Program-made: the position numbers and the translations under genes | Shown: positions 27,451 through 34,656 of the stretch, piece after piece | Position numbering within the stretch: the stretch's first letter is position 1 | Layout: each line of letters begins with the position of its first letter | NCBI GenBank assembly: GCA_904501705.1 | Contig: CAJGCA010000007.1 | Coordinates: forward strand, 1-38,136 | Direction of reading: 5' to 3' | Length of the DNA stretch: 38,136 nt | Source: Clostridiaceae bacterium | Lineage (GTDB): Bacteria > Bacillota > Clostridia > Oscillospirales > Acutalibacteraceae | Notes under the pieces: model-generated | What the model saw: the letters and a program-made list of their open reading frames with translations, nothing else | The model's database searches: none | What the model was told of the DNA's origin: nothing

Positions 27451-28647
27451 ATGGCCAAAGCGGATACAAAATCGTTTCCATCGGGCAATAAGCTTAAGCG
27501 GCGGTTCTTTAACCTCACCAGCGGCTTTGATATGCCCTTTTTTATCATTCTGATGATCGTGCTGGTCGTCGGGCTGGCGACCCTGTATTCCGCCAGCCAT
27601 GTGTATGCCTTCAACTATCAGGACGGCGACAGCTATTTCTATATCCGCAAGCAGCTGATGTGGGTGGCGATCGGGCTTATTGGTATGCTGATCGTGTCGA
27701 TGATCGACTACCATGTATTGCATAAATTCGCGTGGATCATCTGGCTGCTGAGTCTGGTGCTGCTGGTTGTGGCGTTCCTGATGCCGTCCTCGACGGGCGT
27801 GCATCGCTGGATCCGTATCCCGGGGCTCGGGCAGTTCCAGCCATCGGAGCTGGCAAAATTTGCGCTGGTGTTGCTGTTTGCGCACCTCATTTCCCTGAAC
27901 CATAAAAAAATGAAGACCTTTTCTAAGGGCTTTTTACCCTTATTCTTGCTGCTCGGTGTGACCTGCGTGCTGGTCATTATCGAGCCGCATCTGTCGGGCA
28001 CGCTGCTTATCGGCCTGCTCGGCTTTGCAATGATGTATATCGGCGGCGTGCGCATCGGCTGGCTGCTTGGCGTTATCGGCGTCGGCGTCGCGGGCGTGGT
28101 GTTTATGGTCGCGGTGCTTGGTTATGAGCAGGACCGTATTCTGGTGTGGCTGCACCCGCTGGAGTCTTACGCTAACGAGATCACCTTCGCCGACGGAATA
28201 TCGGGCAAGGATCACGCCTGGCAAACGATCCAGTCGTTGTACGCGATCGGTTCGGGCGGTCTGCTCGGCCTTGGGCCGGGCGACTCTCGCCAGAAGCATC
28301 TGTTCCTCCCCGAGCCGCAGAACGACTTCATCTTCTCCGTGTTCTGCGAGGAGATGGGCTTTGTCGGCGCGGTGCTGGTGCTGGTGTTGTTCGCGGTGCT
28401 GGTGTGGCGCGGTTTTGTCATCGGGATGCGCTCGCCCGATAAGTTCGGCTGTATGCTCGCCATCGGCCTTACCCTGCAGATTGGTCTGCAGGTAGCGATC
28501 AACGTGGCGGTGGTATCCAACCTGATGCCAAATACGGGTATCAGTCTACCGTTCTTCAGCTACGGCGGCACGTCGATTCTGATGTTGATGTTGCAGATGG
28601 GCGTGGTGTTGTCGATATCCCGACAAGCACGAATGGAAAAAATGTAG
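27451..28647 (+). CDS. ftsW: SEDS family peptidoglycan glycosyltransferase FtsW (FtsW/RodA/SpoVE)
   Basis: SEDS proteins polymerise glycan strands from lipid II together with a class B PBP. The 398 residues carry about ten membrane helices. Family segments include PSSTGVHRWI, LGQFQPSELAKFALVLLFA, PEPQNDFIFSVFCEEMG and NTGISLPFFSYGGTS. The start at 27451 is preferred because GAGAGGAG lies 10 bases upstream; the in-frame ATG at 27442 directly abuts that site. Position between mraY and murG, in a cluster with a septal-type PBP, argues for FtsW or the sporulation paralogue SpoVE rather than RodA. Sequence alone cannot separate FtsW from SpoVE. Confidence 0.93.
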   Translation: MAKADTKSFPSGNKLKRRFFNLTSGFDMPFFIILMIVLVVGLATLYSASHVYAFNYQDGDSYFYIRKQLMWVAIGLIGMLIVSMIDYHVLHKFAWIIWLLSLVLLVVAFLMPSSTGVHRWIRIPGLGQFQPSELAKFALVLLFAHLISLNHKKMKTFSKGFLPLFLLLGVTCVLVIIEPHLSGTLLIGLLGFAMMYIGGVRIGWLLGVIGVGVAGVVFMVAVLGYEQDRILVWLHPLESYANEITFADGISGKDHAWQTIQSLYAIGSGGLLGLGPGDSRQKHLFLPEPQNDFIFSVFCEEMGFVGAVLVLVLFAVLVWRGFVIGMRSPDKFGCMLAIGLTLQIGLQVAINVAVVSNLMPNTGISLPFFSYGGTSILMLMLQMGVVLSISRQARMEKM

Positions 28648-28667
28648 TAATTAAGGAGGAATACCGT

Positions 28668-29783
28668 ATGCGCGTACTGATGACAGGTGGCGGCACCGCG
28701 GGACACATCAATCCTGCGCTGGCGATCGCCGAGAAGATCAAGAAGGAGCATCCCGATGCCGAGATCGTATTTGTCGGTGCGAAGGGACGCATGGAAACGC
28801 GCCTCGTTCCCGCGGCGGGCTACGCCATTAAGACGGTGAGCGTGCGCGGCTTTCAGCGACGGTTATCCCTCAAGAATATCGGACGAAACATCCTCGCGGC
28901 GGTCAACGTGGTGACCTCCAGTGTCGCTGCGGCGAAGATCGTGAAGGATTTTGCCCCCGATGTCGCGATCGGCACGGGCGGCTACGTGTCGGGGCCTGTG
29001 CTGCGCGAGGCGATCCGTCACGGTGTACCGACGCTGGTGCACGAGTCCAACGCTTACCCCGGCGTGACGGTCAAGATGCTCGCGAAAGAGGGTGCGACCG
29101 TGCTGCTGTGCAGCGAGGCGGCAAAAAAACATCTGCCCGACGGGAGCGAGGTCATCGTCACGGGCAACCCCCTACGCCCCGGTTTCCTCACCGAGACCAA
29201 GGCGGCGGCGCGCGCGGCGCTTGGCTTGGACGAGCGTCCGCTTGTGTTGTCCTTCGGTGGCAGTCTGGGTGCTCGCCGCATCAATGAGGCGATGACCGAG
29301 GTGCTGCGTCTGAGCCATCAGGAAGGCAAATTACAACATATCCACGGCACGGGTAAGACCGGCTTTGAGACGATGTCGGCGGCACTGAAGGAAGCGGGCG
29401 TGCCGCTGTCCGCAGACGGTATCTCGGTGCGGGAATACATCGACAATATGCCGCAGTGTATGGCGGCGGCGGATCTGGTTATCTGCCGTTGCGGCGCGAT
29501 GACGCTCAGCGAGCTGCCCGCGGCGGGCAAGCCTTCGATCCTCATTCCGTCCCCCTACGTGGCGGAAAATCATCAATTCCACAACGCGATGACCCTCGTC
29601 GAGCAGGACGCCGCGGTGTGCATTGAGGAAAAAGATCTCACGGGCGAGCGGCTGTGGCAGGAAATCTGCGCTATCACCGACGACCCTGCACGAATACAGG
29701 CGATGGCGGATAACGTTCGTAAACTGGCGATTGCCGACGCGGACGAGCGCATCTACCGCGCTATTCGAAGCAAGTTGAAATAA
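28668..29783 (+). CDS. murG: UDP-N-acetylglucosamine--lipid I GlcNAc transferase MurG
   Basis: MurG adds GlcNAc to lipid I on the inner membrane face, giving lipid II. The 371-residue length is normal. The N-terminal glycine-rich loop is MTGGGTAGHINPALAIAEKI, followed by GTGGYVSGP. The C-terminal domain has SFGGSLGARRIN, the donor-site segment REYIDNMPQCMAAADLVICR, and GKPSILIPSPYVAENHQ. The ATG follows AAGGAGG. It is 20 bases after ftsW, so translation is probably continuous with it. Confidence 0.98.
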   Translation: MRVLMTGGGTAGHINPALAIAEKIKKEHPDAEIVFVGAKGRMETRLVPAAGYAIKTVSVRGFQRRLSLKNIGRNILAAVNVVTSSVAAAKIVKDFAPDVAIGTGGYVSGPVLREAIRHGVPTLVHESNAYPGVTVKMLAKEGATVLLCSEAAKKHLPDGSEVIVTGNPLRPGFLTETKAAARAALGLDERPLVLSFGGSLGARRINEAMTEVLRLSHQEGKLQHIHGTGKTGFETMSAALKEAGVPLSADGISVREYIDNMPQCMAAADLVICRCGAMTLSELPAAGKPSILIPSPYVAENHQFHNAMTLVEQDAAVCIEEKDLTGERLWQEICAITDDPARIQAMADNVRKLAIADADERIYRAIRSKLK

Positions 29784-29837
29784 TTAACCATCCATCCTTC
29801 CTGCGCATACACTGGGATGCGGAGAGGAGGATGCTTT

Positions 29838-31106
29838 ATGCAAACGATTACCGTGCGCGGCGGACAACGGCTGTGCGGCGAGGTGATCATCCACGGCGCG
29901 AAAAACAGCGCCCTGCCGCTTCTGGCGGCGACACTGCTGGTGCACGGCATCAGTGAGATACATAACTGCCCGCATCTCTCGGATGTACGGGCGTCGATGG
30001 CGATCCTGCGCCATCTCGGCTGCCGCGTTACGCGGCAGGAGGACACGGTGACGGTAGATGCGACCGCTCCGATCGGCAGCGATATTCCCGACGAGTTGAT
30101 GCGGGAGATGCGCTCGTCCATTGTGTTTCTCGGAGCGATCATTGCCCGCTGCGGCGAGGCGACGATGAGCTATCCCGGCGGCTGTGAGCTCGGCCCCCGC
30201 CCCATTGACCTGCATCTGGCGGCGTTGCGCCGCCTGGGCGTGACGGTGGAGGAGCGGCACGGGCACATCTGCTGTCGGGCGGAAAACGGCTTACACGGTG
30301 CAGAGATCACGTTGGCGTTTCCCAGCGTCGGCGCGACGGAGAATGTGCTGCTTGCCGCCTGCATGGCGCAGGGCACGACGGTTTTGCGCCATGCGGCGCG
30401 AGAGCCCGAGATTCAGGACCTGTGCGCGTATCTGAACGCTTGCGGTGCGCGTATTCACAGCACCGAAGCGGGCGTGCTGACGATCGAGGGCGTGCCGCAT
30501 CTTCACGGGTGTGCCCATCGCGTGATGCCCGACCGTATCGAGGCGGCGACGTATCTTGCCGCGGCGGCGGCAACGGGCGGAGAGCTCACGCTTCGCCGCT
30601 GTTGTGCGGAGGATACCTCGCCCGTGTTCCCCGCGCTGGAGGAGAGCGGCTGCGTGATCCGCGCGGTTGCATCGGGCGACGGCTTACAGACGCTGTCGGT
30701 GAAAGCCCCCGCGCGGCTTCGTCCGCTCGGAACGGTACGCACGATGCCGTATCCCGGTTTTCCGACGGATGCCGCGGCACCGCTGCTTGCGGCCGCCTGC
30801 GTGGCGGACGGTACGAGCGTGTTTGTGGAGAGCATTTTTGAAAATCGCTATAAATATGTTGACGAGCTTGCCCGTATGGGCGCACGCATCCGCGTAGACG
30901 GGCGCGTCGCGGTCGTGGAGGGCGTCCCCGCCTTGCAGGGCGCGTCGGTGGCGTGCACCGACCTGCGCGGCGGGGCGGCGCTGATCGTGGCGGCACTCGC
31001 CGCCGCGGGACAGACCACGGTTTGTGAGCTCAAGCATTTGGATAGAGGATACGCGGATCTGACCGACAGCCTGCGGGCAGTCGGCGCGGATATCCGCCGA
31101 GAATAG
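29838..31106 (+). CDS. murA: UDP-N-acetylglucosamine 1-carboxyvinyltransferase MurA
   Basis: MurA makes the first committed peptidoglycan precursor by transferring enolpyruvate from PEP to UDP-GlcNAc; fosfomycin targets its active-site cysteine. The 422-residue protein has HGAKNSALPLLAATLL with the substrate-binding lysine. The catalytic C116 lies in the loop PGGCELGPRPIDLHL, so fosfomycin sensitivity would be expected on this feature alone. The C-terminal half ends VCELKHLDRGYADLTDSLRA, typical of the family. I choose the ATG at 29838 because GGAGAGGAGG lies just upstream; the ATG at 29817 would add seven residues with no ribosome site. Clostridia often carry two murA copies; whether a second exists is not visible. 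Confidence 0.94.
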   Translation: MQTITVRGGQRLCGEVIIHGAKNSALPLLAATLLVHGISEIHNCPHLSDVRASMAILRHLGCRVTRQEDTVTVDATAPIGSDIPDELMREMRSSIVFLGAIIARCGEATMSYPGGCELGPRPIDLHLAALRRLGVTVEERHGHICCRAENGLHGAEITLAFPSVGATENVLLAACMAQGTTVLRHAAREPEIQDLCAYLNACGARIHSTEAGVLTIEGVPHLHGCAHRVMPDRIEAATYLAAAAATGGELTLRRCCAEDTSPVFPALEESGCVIRAVASGDGLQTLSVKAPARLRPLGTVRTMPYPGFPTDAAAPLLAAACVADGTSVFVESIFENRYKYVDELARMGARIRVDGRVAVVEGVPALQGASVACTDLRGGAALIVAALAAAGQTTVCELKHLDRGYADLTDSLRAVGADIRRE

Positions 31107-31143
31107 ATAGGGCAAAGCACTATGCCCGAAAGGAATGAGACGT

Positions 31144-32106
31144 ATGAAAGACAACGCCCCCATCAACAGTATGCAGGCCCGCCGTGCCGAAAAACGCCGC
31201 CGCCTGCGTCGCCGCCGCATCATTCGCTTGGTGACGGTGCTCTTTGTGGCCGTGTTCCTCATCGCGGCGATCGTATGGGGTGTGATCGAGATCGCCAAGG
31301 CGTCCAAGGGGGAGAGTGCGTCCTTCTTCGGCGTTAAGGAGATCACGGTGGAATTTGTTGATGGCGAGGGCACGGTGCGGTATCCGAAAGAGGATATTAT
31401 CCGCGCCAGCGGGTTGTTTGTCAACCAAAGTCTGCTCGCTGTAAACAAGGTGCAGGCGAGCAACAGCGTGCTGCAGCAGTTCCCGTATCTTGACTACGTT
31501 GAGGTTAAAAACACGTCGTTCTCGACCGTGTGCATTCGCGTCGCGGAGGCGGAGGTGTTAGCCGCCCTGCAGCTGCCGCAGGATTGGCTGATCATCGGTA
31601 GAAATAATCACATCCTCGAGCAGGTGACAGCCGAAGATCTGCCCGCTGACCTGCCCCGCATTCTTGGTGCCGCGCCGGCGCAGACGACGCTCGGCAGCGA
31701 TGCGCTGGATGAACGCAGCCTGCGCATCTGCACGACGGTGATCAACGCCGCCGAGGCGAATGAATTAGAGGGTCTGACCGCCATTGATATCACCGAAAAG
31801 ACCGATCTGCGCCTGTGGTGGAAGGATCGGGTCGAGCTGATGCTCGGCAACGAGTCGAATCTTTCCGCGCAGGTGACCGCGTTCACCCGTATGCTGCCTA
31901 CGCTCATTGAGAAGAACGGCGAAACGGTCGCGGGGCAGTTGGATATGACCTCGTACGCGGACGACAAGAGCGAGAACGATCGCGCGGTGTTTACCCCCGC
32001 CGATATGCTCAAAAAGCCGTTGTCGGACACGCAGAATGCGGACGATAACGCCGATGGGACGACCGATGACACGTCTTCGTCCGGAACAACGTCTGCAGCA
32101 GCGTAA
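31144..32106 (+). CDS. FtsQ/DivIB-like cell division protein
   Basis: FtsQ/DivIB is a bitopic divisome protein that links FtsL/DivIC to the septal synthase. The 320 residues have a very basic cytoplasmic tail (RRAEKRRRLRRRR), one membrane helix at about 28-50 and a POTRA-like domain at about 61-130. That domain contains FGVKEITVEF and YPKEDIIRASGLFVNQSLL. A beta domain and an acidic Ser/Thr/Asp-rich disordered tail follow. The start at 31144 is chosen because AAAGGA lies 10 bases upstream; the in-frame ATG at 31135 is too close to it. Sequence identity to model FtsQ is low; the call rests on topology, POTRA pattern and position before ftsZ. Confidence 0.83.
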   Translation: MKDNAPINSMQARRAEKRRRLRRRRIIRLVTVLFVAVFLIAAIVWGVIEIAKASKGESASFFGVKEITVEFVDGEGTVRYPKEDIIRASGLFVNQSLLAVNKVQASNSVLQQFPYLDYVEVKNTSFSTVCIRVAEAEVLAALQLPQDWLIIGRNNHILEQVTAEDLPADLPRILGAAPAQTTLGSDALDERSLRICTTVINAAEANELEGLTAIDITEKTDLRLWWKDRVELMLGNESNLSAQVTAFTRMLPTLIEKNGETVAGQLDMTSYADDKSENDRAVFTPADMLKKPLSDTQNADDNADGTTDDTSSSGTTSAAA

Positions 32107-32133
32107 AAAACTCCGAAATTTTTTAATTTGGTG

Positions 32134-32162
32134 TTGAAATCGCTGTTGTTTCGTGATAAGAT
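32134..32162 (+). promoter_or_regulatory. Internal promoter for ftsZ
   Basis: TTGAAA (32134-32139) and TAAGAT (32157-32162) are separated by 17 bases in the AT-rich 118-base gap before ftsZ. It would let ftsZ be expressed separately from the rest of the cluster. Confidence 0.72.
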
Positions 32163-32224
32163 ATATATGTTATATTGCAAGGATTATATATTTTACAAGT
32201 TTCTATAAAATGGAGGACGAACAT

Positions 32225-33334
32225 ATGATGCAGATCGATGCAGCAGTCCCGAACAACAAAATTGTTATTAAGGTCATCGGCGTGGGCGGTGGTGGCGGCA
32301 ACGCCATCAACCGTATGGTGCGCGCCGATGTGCGCGGCGTGGAATTCCTCGCCGTGAATACGGATATTGCGGTGCTGGATGTTTCCCTTGCCACGCATAA
32401 GATCCAGATCGGTGAAAAGCTTACCCGCGGTCACGGTGCGGGCGGCAACCCCGAGCGCGGTCAGCGTGCCGCCGAGGAGAGCCGCGATGAGATCGTGTCT
32501 GCCCTGCAGGGCGCGGATATGGTGTTTGTCACCGCCGGTATGGGCGGCGGCACCGGCACGGGCGCTGCGCCCGTCGTGGCGGAGATTGCCCGCGATATGG
32601 GCATCCTTACCGTCGGTATCGTCACCAAGCCCTTCTCCTTTGAGGGCAAGCGCCGTATGGAGCAGGCGGAGGACGGCATCGCCGCGCTCAAGGAGCACGT
32701 CGACAGCCTGGTGGTCATCCCCAACGACCGCATTCGCAACGTCACGACCGAGAAGATCACGATGAAGAATGCCTTTGAGATGGCGGACGAAGTGCTGCAC
32801 AAGGGTGTCAAGAGCATCTCTGAACTCATCCTACGTCCCGGCGACATCAACCTTGACTTTGCCGACGTGCTTGCCATCATGAAGGATGCCGGCTTTGCTC
32901 ATATGGGCATGGGTCGCGCTGAGGGCAAGGACCGCGCCGAGGAGGCCGCTAAGGCCGCCGTCGAGAGCCCGCTGCTCGAGACCTCTATTCAGGGTGCGCA
33001 CGGCGTGCTCATCTACATCGTCGCTCCCGAGGATTTCGACTTCGAGGAGATGGAGAGAGCGACCAGCACCGTCAGCGACCAGATGCATCCCGATGCCAAC
33101 ATCATCTGGGGTTATAGCCTGGATCCCGAGATGGGCGACGAGGTCAGCGTCACCGTCATCGCGACGGGTCTGACCGGCGATTTCAAGGCGCGCAATGCGT
33201 CTGCGCCCGCGGTCAGCGAGGATCAGACCACGATGTTCCCGCCTGTCTGGAGCAACGACGATGACGACGATCTTGCCGAGATCACCCGCCTGTTCGAGAA
33301 GAGAAATGCCGACAACATCGACGTTCAGCTGTAA
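32225..33334 (+). CDS. ftsZ: Cell division protein FtsZ
   Basis: FtsZ is the tubulin-like GTPase that forms the cytokinetic ring. The 369-residue protein shows IKVIGVGGGGGNAINRM at the N-terminus, the tubulin signature GGGTGTGAAP at 107-116 and the T7 loop region GDINLDFADVLAIMKDAG. The start at 32225 follows GGAGGA by 7 bases; two ATGs are adjacent, and the longer frame from 32153 overlaps the promoter. The linker is short and acidic. The C-terminal peptide reads DLAEITRLFEKRNADN and lacks the usual IPxFLR core that binds FtsA, SepF or ZipA. No ftsA is in the cluster. A strong terminator closes the unit. Confidence 0.97.
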   Translation: MMQIDAAVPNNKIVIKVIGVGGGGGNAINRMVRADVRGVEFLAVNTDIAVLDVSLATHKIQIGEKLTRGHGAGGNPERGQRAAEESRDEIVSALQGADMVFVTAGMGGGTGTGAAPVVAEIARDMGILTVGIVTKPFSFEGKRRMEQAEDGIAALKEHVDSLVVIPNDRIRNVTTEKITMKNAFEMADEVLHKGVKSISELILRPGDINLDFADVLAIMKDAGFAHMGMGRAEGKDRAEEAAKAAVESPLLETSIQGAHGVLIYIVAPEDFDFEEMERATSTVSDQMHPDANIIWGYSLDPEMGDEVSVTVIATGLTGDFKARNASAPAVSEDQTTMFPPVWSNDDDDDLAEITRLFEKRNADNIDVQL

Positions 33335-33344
33335 ACGATTCATT

Positions 33345-33380
33345 AAAAGACAGCCATCCGATCGGATGGCTGTCTTTTTT
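33345..33380 (+). terminator. Terminator at the end of the dcw cluster
   Basis: A fully palindromic hairpin (arms about 33345-33360 and 33361-33376, centre CCGATCGG) is followed by TTTTTT. It separates ftsZ from the cysteine desulfurase unit. Confidence 0.92.
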
Positions 33381-33424
33381 CGTTTTCCGTGGTGGAATTT
33401 CCCGCACGAAACCCGCAAAAACGG

Positions 33425-33453
33425 TTGCAAATCCTGATAGATTATAGTAAAAT
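33425..33453 (+). promoter_or_regulatory. Promoter for the cysteine desulfurase-sortase-thiI unit
   Basis: TTGCAA (33425-33430) and TAAAAT (33448-33453) are separated by 17 bases, about 50 bases before the desulfurase ATG. Confidence 0.78.
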
Positions 33454-33501
33454 AGAAACTGTATAACTAGGCGCTTTTGCACCTTGCTTGGAGGGATCGA
33501 C

Positions 33502-34635
33502 ATGTCCGTGGCTTATCTGGATAACAGCGCCACCACCCGCGTGTGTCGGGCGGCGGCGGACAAGGCGTACGCCGTGATGACAGAGGTCTACGGCAATCCG
33601 AGCTCTCTGCATACGATGGGCTTTCGCGCCGAGCAGGAGATGACCGTCGCGCGTGCCGCGGTTGGCAAACTGATTGGCGCGCCGCCTGAGCGGCTGTTCT
33701 TCACCTCCGGCGGCACCGAGGCGAACAATCTCGCGATCCTCGGTTGGGCGGAGGCGCATACGCACGGCGGTCGACATATCGTCACCACAGCGGTGGAGCA
33801 TTCCTCTGTTTCTGCCGCGTGCGATAAGCTGGAGAAGCAAGGTTACACCGTCACACGGCTGATCCCTGCTGCGGACGGGACGATCGCCGCCGAGCAGATT
33901 GTCGAGGCTTGCCGCCCCGACACGGGGCTCGTTGCGGTGATGCTGGTCAATAACGAGACGGGCGCGCGCTTCCCGCTGGAGAAGGCGGTCGCGGGCATTC
34001 GCCGTCGATCTCCGCAGGCGCATATTCACGGCGATGCGGTGCAGGCGGCGGGGAAGATCCCCGTGCAGGCGCAACGGTGGGGGGTTGATTCCCTCGCGGC
34101 GAGCGCGCATAAGATCCACGGTCCGAAGGGCTGCGGTGTGTTGTACCTGCGCAAAGAGGCGCGCGTGTCGCCCCGCAACCTCGGCGGCAAGCAGGAAAGC
34201 GGTCTTCGGTGCGGTACCGAGGCGGTACCGCTCATCGCCGCGTTCGGCGCGGCGGCGGAACGTGTGCCCCCCTTCCCGCAGCAGCTCGCACGATACGACG
34301 CGCTGCGGCAGCGGCTTATTGACGGCTTGCGTGATTGCGAGGGTGTGGTGTTTCACCTGCCCGCGGGCGGTGTGCCCTACATCATCCACCTGTCGGCTAT
34401 CGGTCTGCGCAGCGAAACGGTGCTGCACTTTCTGGCACAGCGCGAGGTGTATGTTTCCAGCGGCTCGGCGTGCTCCAAGGGAGCGAAGAGCCCCGTGCTG
34501 ACCGCGATGGGACTGCCCGCCGCACAGATCGACAGTGCCCTGCGGGTCAGCCTTTCTCAGGATAATACCGAAGACGATATTGACCGCTTCGTTGAAACGT
34601 TGCGCGAGGCTATGAGCGTCATAGCCAGACGATGA
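33502..34635 (+). CDS. Cysteine desulfurase, NifS/IscS family
   Basis: This PLP enzyme takes sulfur from cysteine as a persulfide and passes it to acceptors. The 377 residues show the start VAYLDNSATTRV, FTSGGTEANNLAILG with the PLP-phosphate site, VEHSSV with a PLP-stacking histidine at 100, the Schiff-base lysine K204 in SAHKIHGPKG, and the persulfide cysteine C324 in SSGSACSKGAKSPVL. The ATG at 33502 follows GGAGGG. Because thiI lies two genes downstream on the same strand, the likely partner is ThiI, as in the Bacillus nifZ-thiI pair, giving 4-thiouridine in tRNA. No iscU/sufU-type scaffold gene is nearby. Confidence 0.94.
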   Translation: MSVAYLDNSATTRVCRAAADKAYAVMTEVYGNPSSLHTMGFRAEQEMTVARAAVGKLIGAPPERLFFTSGGTEANNLAILGWAEAHTHGGRHIVTTAVEHSSVSAACDKLEKQGYTVTRLIPAADGTIAAEQIVEACRPDTGLVAVMLVNNETGARFPLEKAVAGIRRRSPQAHIHGDAVQAAGKIPVQAQRWGVDSLAASAHKIHGPKGCGVLYLRKEARVSPRNLGGKQESGLRCGTEAVPLIAAFGAAAERVPPFPQQLARYDALRQRLIDGLRDCEGVVFHLPAGGVPYIIHLSAIGLRSETVLHFLAQREVYVSSGSACSKGAKSPVLTAMGLPAAQIDSALRVSLSQDNTEDDIDRFVETLREAMSVIARR

Positions 34636-34656
34636 TTTGCAAAGGAGTGAAACAAG

